From positions 1 through 30,329 of the forward strand of contig CAYGZC010000287.1 of the NCBI GenBank assembly GCA_964354225.1: 30,329 bases of DNA, in the 5' to 3' direction. Origin of the DNA: CAYGZC01 sp964354225. GTDB lineage: Bacteria > Bacteroidota > Ignavibacteria > UBA10030 > SZUA-254. Shown here piece by piece: positions 1 to 9,240 of the stretch. The translations under genes and the position numbers were made by a program. How positions within the stretch are numbered: position 1 is the stretch's first letter; every line of letters starts with the position of its first letter. Under the pieces are notes generated by a model. The model was not told where the DNA came from, did not search any database, and saw nothing but the letters and a program-made list of their open reading frames with translations.

Positions 1-142
1 GGCGTTACTACCAATAATTATAATAGTTGTTATACTAATCCTAAGAATTCTCAATGAAGAAAAAGTATTAAACGAACAGCTTACCGGATATCGAGAATAT
101 ATCCAGAAAGTTAGGTACAGATTGATTCCTGGAATTTGGTAA
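1..142 (+). CDS. Isoprenylcysteine carboxyl methyltransferase-like membrane protein, C-terminal fragment
   Basis: An open frame enters from the left edge (codons in phase from base 2) and stops at 140-142. It encodes a hydrophobic segment (ALLPIIIIVVILILRILNEE) followed by EQLTGYREYIQKVRYRLIPG and IW. An acidic cluster after the last membrane helix, then GYxxYxxxVxYRLIPGIW, is the hallmark C-terminus of the ICMT/phospholipid methyltransferase-like family of small integral membrane methyltransferases, where these residues help form the SAM pocket. The usual protein is about 150-250 residues, so most of it lies outside the window. The substrate cannot be told from this tail. The next gene begins 170 bases downstream and is probably transcribed separately. 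Confidence 0.72.
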   Translation, partial: ALLPIIIIVVILILRILNEEKVLNEQLTGYREYIQKVRYRLIPGIW

Positions 143-195
143 TAACCTAATGTCCTATGAGTGGCGATTTGCTTTTGTTTCTTTTTCAATTTACA

Positions 196-224
196 TTGAC
201 AAAGAAATTAAAAATGTTTATAGA
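196..224 (+). promoter_or_regulatory. Possible sigma70-like promoter upstream of the 313-1008 gene
   Basis: A perfect TTGACA at 196-201 is followed after 17 bases by TATAGA at 219-224 (4 of 6 matches to TATAAT). It lies about 90 bases upstream of the ATG at 313 in an AT-rich spacer. This is a pattern match only; in Bacteroidota-like organisms the promoter consensus can differ. Confidence 0.3.
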
Positions 225-312
225 TGGATGGGAATCAAGACAGATTCATTTAGAATATTTAGGTATGGATAACAGATGATCTAGGATCATACTTATTTAT
301 AGTATTGAATTA

Positions 313-1008
313 ATGACTAAAGGTTGCAATAACGATTCATCAAGAAGGTGTCAGCAGATTTTCGATCTGATAATTATTTTCTTTACAGTGATTATTGCTG
401 CCATTGGTATCCTGAGCGCACAGGGAAATCCGTTTGATAAGAGACATCTTTTACTTACAGACTCGCTCAACGTACCTGCGGTCGAGAGGGAAAGGCACCT
501 TGATATCCTTTTACGAACAGTTGAATCTCAGCATGGGATTCATGTTCAAGTATACCTTGCCAATGAGGCAAACAGAATGCAAGCCCGCATTTTCTTTATC
601 ACCGCTTTTGCTGCATTGGCTTCAGTGGCATTTGCGAGTAAAACTCCAAAAATCCGACAAGTTGTATCCTATTTAGCATTCGCTTTTACTGTGCTATTTT
701 ACTTGCTCGATGTACACATGCGCGATTTGAGTGATCGACAGATCCCTATTCGAGATGAATTGAGAAATACAATGATTGCAATTACAAAAGTTCACACTGT
801 TGATTCGCTTTGGTACGAGATCAATCAAACTAGAATAGATAGTATGTTCCAATCAGCTTACGAACACCGCTGGGCAAGGAAAAAATGTTTAGTATTTCAT
901 CCAAACTTTGAGCAAATAGTTTTCTACTTTGTTCCAATCTTTCTACTTTTTCTTATCCGTATTATCCTTGGGTGTAATTGGTTACACCGCAAAGCTGGTA
1001 CAGGCTGA
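313..1008 (+). CDS. Unrecognised membrane protein with about four transmembrane helices
   Basis: A 231-residue protein I do not recognise. Hydrophobic segments lie at about residues 17-36, 92-108, 116-131 and 203-222. Between the first two is a polar stretch containing the acidic/basic segment VERERHLDILLRTVESQHG, and between the third and fourth is a roughly 70-residue hydrophilic loop rich in Asp and Arg. The C-terminus is short and basic. The layout resembles a small membrane sensor or scaffold, but no catalytic motif is visible. The ATG at 313 lacks a strong Shine-Dalgarno site. The gene converges with the minus-strand peptidase at 1088, leaving only 79 bases between stop codons, and has no obvious operon partner. 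The frame is clean and the hydrophobic pattern protein-like, so I treat it as a real gene. Confidence 0.6.
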   Translation: MTKGCNNDSSRRCQQIFDLIIIFFTVIIAAIGILSAQGNPFDKRHLLLTDSLNVPAVERERHLDILLRTVESQHGIHVQVYLANEANRMQARIFFITAFAALASVAFASKTPKIRQVVSYLAFAFTVLFYLLDVHMRDLSDRQIPIRDELRNTMIAITKVHTVDSLWYEINQTRIDSMFQSAYEHRWARKKCLVFHPNFEQIVFYFVPIFLLFLIRIILGCNWLHRKAGTG

Positions 1009-1087
1009 TAAGTAAACTGTTAACTCAATTATCAATTGCCTCCACATGATTCCATATTTTCAGGTTATAAAATGATCACACCGATTC

Positions 1088-4072
1088 TTACTTACTCATC
1101 TTCTCAATCTTACCAAATAAATCCTTTTGAGACTGAATCTTTTCTTCATTACCATAAACACAAAAAGCATTTCGGCTCAATATTTCTGTCATCATCTTTT
1201 TCATTTCTTTAATATCGTTAAGAGTTGTGCTGAGGACTTCGTTGCGGTCTCTTTGCACATCTTCTTTCTTTGTTTTTTCTAAATAGTTTTGAACGGCAAT
1301 GTTTTCCTTCTGCGACGGAGTATACGGATTATCAATCCCAGCTATTGTTCCAATAATATATCTTGAAACTTCTTTCTTGGAAAAATCAAGCTTGTCAAGG
1401 TAATCTGTAGCAGCATTGTAATTCTCCAAGGTCTCTTTAAGATTTGGATCGCGGTACGAGTTAAATGTGATAAGTCCATTTTGAAAGAAATTACTAAATC
1501 CACCATAGGCACCGCCAATTACACGTATCCGGTTTTGGAGATAATCTCTTGATAGTATCCTGCTGAGAACCCTCATCTTACCGCTCCAATTGTAACCTAA
1601 CTTTTTAAAATTATACCCCTTGATTACATATTGAACCTTAGAGGGAGTAAGAAATCCCTCGTTTTTTTGCTCGAGGTTAAATGTCCATGTTTTATAATCG
1701 GTACCGCCGATTGGAAGTGCAGTCAAAAACTTTTCTAGATTTTTTGTATAGGTTGGTAAATCTTCTTTCCCGCATGCAACTGTGGCAATAACATTTTCTT
1801 TTTTAAAGAGTAACGATGCCGTCTTAACAAGTTTATCGGCAATTTCCTTGGACATGTTGTCGAAGTTGTTTGCAAGCGATGTTACAAACCAATAGTACTC
1901 AAATCCATTAGTAAGCTCGTTGAACATTCCTGAATTATTGAAGTATGAAGCGAGCCGCGTTTGTGCATATCCCATTCCGTTCTGTTTCACTTGCGCATCG
2001 ATACGTGATTGATGCCTTGTAATAATAGATTTCAAGCGGTCGGTGTCGGCTATGCGGGTGCGGTTCACTATTTCACCGACTAACTCGTACAGCTTGTCTG
2101 TTTTAACATTCATGGCTTTCGAGCTAATTGTGAATTTTGGAATGAAGTTCGCATCGCTCTGATTCTCAAAATAATTATTCAGATAAACATTGAATCCGCC
2201 AGTATGAATGTTCAGTTCTTTATCTAAGTCACCATACGAATAATTATCAGTATTCTGGTTCCCTAAAACTTCGGTAAGAAGAGCGGCATAAGGAATTAAT
2301 TCCTGTGGAAGAACTCGCACATCGAACAGTAGTTTAACGTACACAATATTATTCGTAAAATCCTCGTAATGCAGCACCGGTACGTCTGCAATTTTCTTTT
2401 CGTTTAACGGATACCATGTGGCATTCGGATTCACATCTTTCAGATCGAGCAAAGGAATTGTTGCAATAGCATCTGGAGAATCTTCCTGCTTTTGATAGGT
2501 GATTAAGTCCTTTGTTTCTTTTACTAATAGCTCTTTTTCGTTTTCCTTAAGAGTGGTGCTGTATTCATTCAATTCTTTTTCAATCTGAGCATTGTTTTCC
2601 TTCTCCAAACCCGGCTTAGGTGCTAGTGTAAGAAGAAGTGCATGTGGATTCTCTATTATATATTGTTTAATAATCGATTCAAGATAGTTTGTCTCAAGTG
2701 CAGTTTTTACTTTCGCTAACGGCTTTTCATATTCAAGTGTTAGATAGGGGTCATCGGCAAAGAACCATCCGGGCAGTATTTGAAAATTATATGTCAATCC
2801 CTTCTGTGGAGTATTTCCCTCTCGCAGCAAGAATTCAGAGCGGTTGATCGATCCTTCAACAGCTTTTTTATCCAATCCTTTTTCAACAGCTTCGCGAAGT
2901 GTTTTCATTACTACGTCAAGGAATTTTTTCTCATCTGCAGTATTGGCATTTTGAACAGTTATCTGAAAAACATTTTGTTGAATTTCATCCACACCTGCGT
3001 TCACGTCCTTACCTATTCCGGCATTTTGTAATGCTAATCGAATCGGAGCTGACTCCTGATTTATCAAAACATCGCTGATGGTATTCAAAGCCATCACCAA
3101 AGCTCTGTCGGTATTCAAACCCGCAACAAAACTTAATGTGAGGTAGGTTTGGTCCTCGGTCTTGCTCCCTTCAGCAACTGGATAAAAAGCTGTTACTTCT
3201 TTCATTGCAGTAAAAGGTTTTTGCAACGGAAAAGTCGACGGACGAGACATCTTGCTGTAACTCGACAGATATAATTTATCAATGAAGTTGAGTTCTTTGT
3301 CAAGATCGGCATTGCCATAGAGAAGTATATAACTATTTGCAGGATGATAATATTTTCTGTGATAATTTAAGAATGCATCGTAAGTTAATTTAGGAATTGC
3401 AGACGGATACCCACCTGCCGTAAACCGATATCCGTTATTCGGAAATAAATTTTTGTATACCTGGAAATTAAGTTCACGGGTTGGAGCAGAATAAGCTCCT
3501 TTCATCTCATTGTAAACAACTCCTTTATAAGTTATGGCTCCATCAGTTTTTTCGATTTCATGGTGCCAGCCCTCTTGCTTTAATATGCGCGGGTCATCGT
3601 AGATACGCGGATTAAAAACTGCATCTAAATAGACGTGCATTAGATTGAAGTAATCCTTGTCATTCATGCTCGCTATTGGGTAACAGGTTAGATCGTTGCC
3701 TGTAAATGCATTCATAAAAGTACTCAGCGAACCTTTTCTCAGTTCGTCGTAAGGACTTTTCACCGGGAAATTTTTCGACCCGTTCAAAGTGGAGTGTTCC
3801 ATAATATGCGGAGTTCCGCAATCTGATTCGGGGTCCGTTTTAAAAGCAATACTGAAAAATTTATTTGCGTCTTCGGCAGAGATTTTGAATAATCTCGCAC
3901 CGCTTTTAATATGCTCGAAATACAAACATTCAGCGTTGACTTCTTTGACGAATCGCTTTTCCAGCAATTTGAATCCATGATACATTTCCCCTTTTTGATA
4001 TTTGTCAGCATATGTCGATGATGTCATAAGCATAAATATTAATAAAAATAGTACTAATTTTATTTTTTTCAT
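1088..4072 (-). CDS. Secreted M16C zinc metallopeptidase (presequence protease/PreP-like)
   Basis: A 994-residue M16 (pitrilysin) family peptidase of the large single-chain M16C type (PreP, Cym1, falcilysin), which degrades short peptides inside a closed clamshell. Residues 1-22 form a Sec signal peptide, so it should act in the periplasm or outside the cell. The inverted zinc motif HIMEH is at residues 89-93. The distal acidic ligand region, YNEMKGAYS around Glu189, is the usual M16C form. The rest covers the four expected M16 half-domains with the M16C-associated linker in the middle, and the length is typical of the family. A GGAGAG ribosome-binding site lies 7 bases upstream of the ATG (4080-4085 on this strand). 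A 241-base gap separates it from the upstream minus-strand metallopeptidase, so it probably has its own promoter. A role in recycling imported or secreted peptides is inferred. Confidence 0.93.
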   Translation of the reverse strand: MKKIKLVLFLLIFMLMTSSTYADKYQKGEMYHGFKLLEKRFVKEVNAECLYFEHIKSGARLFKISAEDANKFFSIAFKTDPESDCGTPHIMEHSTLNGSKNFPVKSPYDELRKGSLSTFMNAFTGNDLTCYPIASMNDKDYFNLMHVYLDAVFNPRIYDDPRILKQEGWHHEIEKTDGAITYKGVVYNEMKGAYSAPTRELNFQVYKNLFPNNGYRFTAGGYPSAIPKLTYDAFLNYHRKYYHPANSYILLYGNADLDKELNFIDKLYLSSYSKMSRPSTFPLQKPFTAMKEVTAFYPVAEGSKTEDQTYLTLSFVAGLNTDRALVMALNTISDVLINQESAPIRLALQNAGIGKDVNAGVDEIQQNVFQITVQNANTADEKKFLDVVMKTLREAVEKGLDKKAVEGSINRSEFLLREGNTPQKGLTYNFQILPGWFFADDPYLTLEYEKPLAKVKTALETNYLESIIKQYIIENPHALLLTLAPKPGLEKENNAQIEKELNEYSTTLKENEKELLVKETKDLITYQKQEDSPDAIATIPLLDLKDVNPNATWYPLNEKKIADVPVLHYEDFTNNIVYVKLLFDVRVLPQELIPYAALLTEVLGNQNTDNYSYGDLDKELNIHTGGFNVYLNNYFENQSDANFIPKFTISSKAMNVKTDKLYELVGEIVNRTRIADTDRLKSIITRHQSRIDAQVKQNGMGYAQTRLASYFNNSGMFNELTNGFEYYWFVTSLANNFDNMSKEIADKLVKTASLLFKKENVIATVACGKEDLPTYTKNLEKFLTALPIGGTDYKTWTFNLEQKNEGFLTPSKVQYVIKGYNFKKLGYNWSGKMRVLSRILSRDYLQNRIRVIGGAYGGFSNFFQNGLITFNSYRDPNLKETLENYNAATDYLDKLDFSKKEVSRYIIGTIAGIDNPYTPSQKENIAVQNYLEKTKKEDVQRDRNEVLSTTLNDIKEMKKMMTEILSRNAFCVYGNEEKIQSQKDLFGKIEKMSK

Positions 4073-4313
4073 ATTACAACTCTCCGTTATATGGTTACTG
4101 AATAGAACATTATACTAATTTTCTAAGTCTTAATGAAAATAAATGATACTTCTCTTGTATAAGCAGTTATTTTATTGTCAAATAATCCAGATATAATTAA
4201 CAAATGTTTTTCTTGAATGTATTCGAAGTCGGCACAATAATATCTGGGGACTTTCGTATTAATTTTACAGACAGCAAACAAGGATTAAGTTAAACTAACA
4301 AATACTATGGATG

Positions 4314-5546
4314 CTACAATCGCGATAAAATCTTATCTTTCAGATTACCTTCAGTTACACCTATCACAAAATCTACTCTTGATTTCCTCCGAACAATCTT
4401 AAAGTCAGTTGAATCTCTGAAACTTTGTAAGAGGAGATCGAAACCTTCCTGAAATTCTTTTGCATCATTTTCTGTGTCCCACACACTCGATCCAATCAAG
4501 ACTATCTCTTTATTCATAATTTCATACGCTTCAAAACGGCACCCATCCCAGCCATCGGCTATTTTCACTGCATTTGTCTCTGTTTTTGGGTTGAACATGA
4601 AAAGTTTCAGTAAATCAAACTCACCGAGTGTGTTCGCATAAAACAATTTCCAATCCTTGGGTAATATTCGGCGAACCCTTGACAAATCGATCTCGGTCGG
4701 CTCATCTCTTTCTGTATATTTTTCAAAATGAAGAACTTGCTCACTTGAAGATGGAATCTTTTTAAAAAGATCTGCCATAGTTTTTTGGGGATTGGCTCTT
4801 TGCCATGATTGAAGAAATGCTCCGCCTTCAGCATACGGACTGAGTAAATATTCCTTGACGTACTCGGGAGACGAGGAAAGAGCTTCTCCACTTGCCTTGG
4901 AAAAATTCGAACGCCAAAATGATTGTAGGTCGGGGAGGTTATCGAATGTAAGATTTCTCGTGTGCGCAATCATGATAGCACTTGCCATACCTTCGAGCAC
5001 TACCCTCAACGCATATTCATAATCTATATTCTCAAGACCTCTTTTAGAGTGTTCTTCAATATCAATCACGCGATCTTGAAGCGCATGTGCAATTTCATGG
5101 TAAATGATCATTTTATCATTAACAGCTCTCCTTTTTGAATGACCAATATCGCTCATTCCAATGATACGTTTAGAGTAAGGATCATAAATTGCACCCGCTT
5201 GTTCCTTAATGAGCATTAGAAATCCATGCTCTAAATCATATCCACGAGGAATGAGACCAATCTCAGCAAAACACTTGCCTCGTTTAATCAATGCCTCGTC
5301 GGGATATTCGATGTCCATGTTTTTTTCAAAGAAGTCTCCAAATTCGGTCCGGGTAAGCATATCGACCTTGACAGGCTTGTTGTTCTCGATTCCCATTAAT
5401 GTTGCAATTGCTGGTAGCGTCTTCGTGACTTCCTTTTTAAATTGATTCGAGTTCCAAGCATGAGAATCTTTTCGTATAAATCTACAACATAACAACGAAA
5501 GAAGAAGAATGATGCTGACAAATTTTATTAACTTTTCAATTTTCAT
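4314..5546 (-). CDS. Secreted HExxH (gluzincin-like) metallopeptidase of unrecognised family
   Basis: A 410-residue protein beginning with a basic-hydrophobic export signal (residues 1-21) that ends in Cys20-Cys21. A lipoprotein is possible, but the lipobox is imperfect. HEIAHALQD at residues 150-158 is a zincin motif: His150 and His154 would bind zinc and Glu151 would be the catalytic base. Glu185 in VLEGMASA, 31 residues later, is a plausible third, gluzincin-type ligand. The C-terminal half carries no motif I know. Specific family and substrate are unknown. The gene starts 51 bases after the TonB-dependent receptor on the same strand and is likely co-transcribed with it. No Shine-Dalgarno site is evident before the ATG, which fits translation from a shared message. 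The zinc-site reading is strong; its proteolytic activity is inferred. Confidence 0.8.
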   Translation of the reverse strand: MKIEKLIKFVSIILLLSLLCCRFIRKDSHAWNSNQFKKEVTKTLPAIATLMGIENNKPVKVDMLTRTEFGDFFEKNMDIEYPDEALIKRGKCFAEIGLIPRGYDLEHGFLMLIKEQAGAIYDPYSKRIIGMSDIGHSKRRAVNDKMIIYHEIAHALQDRVIDIEEHSKRGLENIDYEYALRVVLEGMASAIMIAHTRNLTFDNLPDLQSFWRSNFSKASGEALSSSPEYVKEYLLSPYAEGGAFLQSWQRANPQKTMADLFKKIPSSSEQVLHFEKYTERDEPTEIDLSRVRRILPKDWKLFYANTLGEFDLLKLFMFNPKTETNAVKIADGWDGCRFEAYEIMNKEIVLIGSSVWDTENDAKEFQEGFDLLLQSFRDSTDFKIVRRKSRVDFVIGVTEGNLKDKILSRL

Positions 5547-5597
5547 TTTATATGATAGATAAACAATCTGTCCGTATGAATGGCTTTTCTGATATCT

Positions 5598-8027
5598 TTA
5601 CATCCCAACATTCACATCCACACGCTCTGTCGGTCTCTCGGATTTCTTGAAGTTGTTGAAATTGTATGTAAGGATGAGGTTGATTACGGGAACTTCGGAT
5701 TTCACAAGGAACGAATTTCTGAAATTCGGCCCGCGTGCTGATATATCGTTATCTGATGTTCTCAAGAGATTTTGTCCCTGAAGAGTAAGTGACAATTTTT
5801 TTTCAAAAAAGTCCTGCTTTGCAGATATGTTGAGGATCAACAGGGATTTAACCTCACCCTGTGGAAAGAGTTGTTTCCCCTGATAGATGCCGGTTAATTG
5901 TAGGCGTGAATTTGGTGAAACGGTGAAAGTCGATGTCAATCGAGATGTCCAAGTGAACCATTGGGATTCGATTGTTTCATTAAACATAGTACCGTCCATG
6001 CTGTAATTGTATAAGTTAACGTTCGGATCAAGTCGCAGCCAAGCAAACGGAGAAAAGCTTGATGACAACTCAGCACCAGTTGTTATCGATTTTGCAAAGT
6101 TGCCAAACTGTGCAATCATTCTCCCGTTCGTATCTGCGCTTATTTGTTGCTGTATTGAATTCTTCTCCGCACGGAGGTACGTTTGGGCGGAAAAGAAAAC
6201 GCTCGAGAACATCTTTTGATAGTTTAACTCGAAAGAGTGAGTATATTCTGGTAACAGGCGCGGATTACCTGCACTTGTAAGGTAAGTATCTGAATAGTAT
6301 GGGAACGGATTCAAAAAAACTTCGTTCGGTCTGTTAACTCTCCTGCTGTAACTGAACTGAAGCTGATGATCGTCTATCTTTCTCGTTAAGCTGAACGTCG
6401 GAAAGAGATCAAGTTTGTCATATTTGTAATCACTTCCGAGTGTTCGCTGTAAGAGGAGTCTGTCCATATATTCTGCACGTAATCCTAACTGAAAATTGAA
6501 ATCATACAACACATTCAAGTAGGTAACAAAACCTGCATAAACATTATTCCGAAAATCATAATCATTCGTCAGGGTGGGATCGATAAGCCATGCCTGACCA
6601 GAATTATCATAAATCAGGTTATCTATACCCAATCTTCTATAGGAAAAGTTCGATTGTAATCCGCATTCAAAAGTGCTTTGTGGATTAAATGCCTTAGTGT
6701 AATTTAGTTTAATGCGTCCCTCATTTCTGTTTACGTCATTGAGCATTTTTTGTGAGCGAGGATTAGGCAGTTTGCTCGTGAATGTAGCATCCGAGGGAAT
6801 CTCATCGGTACGTTGATCATAAGGCATACCGACATTTGTGTAAGATGCTTCCGCTGTAATTTCATTTCCGGTTGGTGCCAATCTATGCCTGTAAAACAGC
6901 ACGGTATTAAAAAATTTTGCATTCAAATCCATCTTATTTTCAGTCCGAAAATATTCATCGCTAAGTGGTGACGAGTTATGAATGTTAATATTCATGTTTC
7001 TCAATACATCAATCTTCCCACCGTTTCCCGACACTGAGAGAAAATTAGTTTCATCAAATGTGTAATCGATACCTAAACGAATTGTGTATTGTGTTCTTTT
7101 ATCAACACGATCCATATCAGAGTTGTTAATCATTTCACCTATTGGAACCTGTGAATTTCTGTCAATATTTTGAATTTGATAAAATGTTGTTCGTCTGTAA
7201 TCAAAACCTCCCGTTAGAGTTGCAGAGCCAAGAGTGTAATTTATCGTGCCGTCGCCGTTATACTTGTTCCTTGAACCGGCACCAAGATTCAGAATCGCAT
7301 TATAAGAAGATGCGGTTGGTGCTTTCGTGTTGATGTTGATGATTCCAGCCGAGCCCGCAGCTTCATACTTTGCCGATGGATTCGTGATAAGCTCGATATT
7401 TTCTATCGTGTTGGCTGGTATCTGTCGGAGTGCATCTGCTCCTTGAAATACACTGGGCCTGCCGTTTACAAGAACTGTAAAGTTTGAGCTTCCCCTTAGC
7501 GTGACAGTGCCATCAGCACCCACACGTATTGACGGTTGGTTTTGTAGAACATCGAGGGCGGTTCCACCAGTTGCATGCATTGACTGGCTTACATTGATCA
7601 CTTTTTTATCAAGGTGAAATTCTTCGCTTGCTCGCTCACCCTGTACAGTAACTCCTTCTACAGCAACTTCTGTTTGATCAAGTTTTACTTCCCCTATGTT
7701 TATTTCATTTGCTGAACCCTCGACTTTCATCGACGGTAATTCTTTTGATGTATATCCGATATAACTCACTTTCATGTTGTAGCTACCTTCCCCAAGGTTC
7801 GCCAGAATAAATTCTCCATTCTTACCGCTGTACGTTCCTCCAACTAAGGAAGAGTCCCGTTGATTTTTGAGAACAACATTGGCAAACTCAAGCCGACGAT
7901 TTGTTTTTGAATCTGTGATTGTACCTTTGAGAATATATTTCTTGTCGGGAGGGCTATTCACCCCACACAGCGATACGGTAGACAGAATGAGAGTAATACT
8001 CATTATAAGAATTGTTAATCGTGCCAT
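5598..8027 (-). CDS. TonB-dependent receptor with carboxypeptidase-like N-terminal domain (OMP_b-brl_3 type)
   Basis: An 809-residue outer-membrane protein. A signal peptide (about 1-21) is followed by a carboxypeptidase-regulatory-like beta-sandwich at about 31-115 (KGTITDSKTNRRLEFANVVL, then a GEFILANLGEGSYNMKVSYIGY pattern). A plug domain follows at about 145-235, with LDVLQNQPSIRVGADGTVTL and ITNPSAKYEAAGSAGIININ. The remainder is a beta-barrel rich in aromatic/polar alternation with LNPFPYYSDT. This order matches the Bacteroidota outer membrane beta-barrel family rather than SusC: no SusD gene lies beside it. The cargo is unknown. AAAGGA at 8035-8040 (complement) sits 7 bases before the ATG. 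It is divergent from the LytS/LytTR pair and just upstream of the HExxH peptidase gene, so the two-component system is a natural candidate regulator (inferred). Confidence 0.9.
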   Translation of the reverse strand: MARLTILIMSITLILSTVSLCGVNSPPDKKYILKGTITDSKTNRRLEFANVVLKNQRDSSLVGGTYSGKNGEFILANLGEGSYNMKVSYIGYTSKELPSMKVEGSANEINIGEVKLDQTEVAVEGVTVQGERASEEFHLDKKVINVSQSMHATGGTALDVLQNQPSIRVGADGTVTLRGSSNFTVLVNGRPSVFQGADALRQIPANTIENIELITNPSAKYEAAGSAGIININTKAPTASSYNAILNLGAGSRNKYNGDGTINYTLGSATLTGGFDYRRTTFYQIQNIDRNSQVPIGEMINNSDMDRVDKRTQYTIRLGIDYTFDETNFLSVSGNGGKIDVLRNMNINIHNSSPLSDEYFRTENKMDLNAKFFNTVLFYRHRLAPTGNEITAEASYTNVGMPYDQRTDEIPSDATFTSKLPNPRSQKMLNDVNRNEGRIKLNYTKAFNPQSTFECGLQSNFSYRRLGIDNLIYDNSGQAWLIDPTLTNDYDFRNNVYAGFVTYLNVLYDFNFQLGLRAEYMDRLLLQRTLGSDYKYDKLDLFPTFSLTRKIDDHQLQFSYSRRVNRPNEVFLNPFPYYSDTYLTSAGNPRLLPEYTHSFELNYQKMFSSVFFSAQTYLRAEKNSIQQQISADTNGRMIAQFGNFAKSITTGAELSSSFSPFAWLRLDPNVNLYNYSMDGTMFNETIESQWFTWTSRLTSTFTVSPNSRLQLTGIYQGKQLFPQGEVKSLLILNISAKQDFFEKKLSLTLQGQNLLRTSDNDISARGPNFRNSFLVKSEVPVINLILTYNFNNFKKSERPTERVDVNVGM

Positions 8028-8148
8028 GGCATAATCCTTTCTAAATGTTGACAGGGATATACATAATAATTACCTAACCTCTCTTACGAAACCGTTCTAA
8101 AAAAGTAACGCTTCAAATGATGAAACAGTGGAAAATGATGATGAAATT

Positions 8149-8152
8149 GAGG
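8149..8152 (+). promoter_or_regulatory. GAGG ribosome-binding site favouring the ATG at 8158
   Basis: GAGG, within TGAGGT, lies 5 bases before the in-frame ATG at 8158. The longest frame (GTG at 8128) and a third in-frame ATG at 8233 have no comparable site. On this basis I chose 8158 for the sensor kinase. The choice between 8158 and 8233 stays open because 8233 would start the protein directly before the first clear membrane helix, as is usual in the family. Confidence 0.45.
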
Positions 8153-8157
8153 TATTC

Positions 8158-9240
8158 ATGTTTGAATTAATTTTTCTAATAGATATATTGTATCAACCGT
8201 TTGATGTTGATAATTTATCGAACCGACGATTTATGCCAGTCAAGAAAAGAAATATTTATTCTACAAAGATCGCATACCATGCCTACACATGGATTACCAT
8301 TTTCGTCATCTATTTCGTTCTGGTTTATTTCAACTCGGATAAAACGATTTACAAAAAGCTGACAGCTTCGTTAAGCTATGTAGTATTTTTTGCAATTATT
8401 CCTACCTACATCGGTTATGCCGTATACAACCGTTTCATCAATGGGAAAAAATATATCCAGTATTTTCTTATTATAGGTTTGTTAATAATATTTTCCGGAA
8501 CAGTCAGCTATTATTATTTCAAGTTATTCTACGACTCACCTTATAATTACGTTCAATGGTTGGGGAATGCTATATTCGTCGTTGGGCTTGCGACAGCAGT
8601 AAAAATTGTAAGGCAGAGTTTTAAGGAAAGAATTCAAATCCATGAAATTAAAGCACAACAGTTAGAATCAGAGTTGGCTCTGTTGAAATCTCAGATCAAT
8701 CCACATTTTTTCTTCAACACATTAAATAATTTGTATGCACTGAGTTTAATGAAATCGGAAGAAGTTCCTGCCGTGATCTTGAAGCTGTCGGAGTTAATGC
8801 GATACATTCTGGAAAGCTCTAAGAAAGACAGTGTTGACTTAGTACATGAACACGAATTTTTGGAGAATTATCTATATTTACAAAAAATTCGATTTACTAG
8901 CAGTCAGAATATTGAATACAATGTTGAAGGAGACCTTGCAGGAAAGAGAATTTCTCCGATGCTCTTAATGCCCTTTGTAGAGAATAGCTTTAAGCATAGT
9001 ACCAGTGTTAATGTTGATCAATTCCGTATTCGCATTAATTTGAGAATTTCTGATAATGATTTGACATTCACCGCATACAACAGCAAACTTCAACAAGCTG
9101 AAAATCAGCAAACAGACTCGATAAAATTAGGATTGGATAATGTGAAACGTAGATTAGAATTGCTTTATCCAGACCAACACGTTTTAGAGATTACCGATAA
9201 TCCCGACAATTATTATGTAATGCTGAGATTGCAGTTATGA
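8158..9240 (+). CDS. LytS/YehU-type membrane sensor histidine kinase (His_kinase family)
   Basis: A sensor kinase of about 360 residues from the ATG at 8158. Numbering from there, membrane helices lie at about 43-59, 71-90, 101-120 and 133-150, followed by a linker with coiled-coil character. The phosphoacceptor block SQINPHFFFNTLNNLYAL (phosphorylatable His183) is the signature of the His_kinase family (PF06580) that pairs with LytTR regulators. The ATP-binding region contains LMPFVENSFKHS (N-box) and GLDNVKRRLELLYP (G-box). The membrane part has no recognised ligand domain, so the stimulus is unknown. The stop codon overlaps the start of the response regulator by 4 bases (ATGA), which implies coupled translation. 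The neighbouring TonB receptor gene is transcribed divergently from the same short intergenic region. Confidence 0.92.
   Translation: MFELIFLIDILYQPFDVDNLSNRRFMPVKKRNIYSTKIAYHAYTWITIFVIYFVLVYFNSDKTIYKKLTASLSYVVFFAIIPTYIGYAVYNRFINGKKYIQYFLIIGLLIIFSGTVSYYYFKLFYDSPYNYVQWLGNAIFVVGLATAVKIVRQSFKERIQIHEIKAQQLESELALLKSQINPHFFFNTLNNLYALSLMKSEEVPAVILKLSELMRYILESSKKDSVDLVHEHEFLENYLYLQKIRFTSSQNIEYNVEGDLAGKRISPMLLMPFVENSFKHSTSVNVDQFRIRINLRISDNDLTFTAYNSKLQQAENQQTDSIKLGLDNVKRRLELLYPDQHVLEITDNPDNYYVMLRLQL

Noticed and set aside
4073..4313. 241-base gap between the two minus-strand peptidase genes examined for RNA or small genes
   Set aside because: Apart from the GGAGAG ribosome-binding site of the M16C gene, no structure or frame could be supported.
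8048..8070. TTGACA with nearby TAATAAT as a promoter for the two-component genes
   Set aside because: The spacing between a good -35 and the best -10-like hexamer is too short for a sigma70 promoter.
8028..8157. LytTR-type direct repeats between the receptor and the kinase
   Set aside because: Only single weak matches (such as ACCGTTCTA) were found and not two at the expected spacing.
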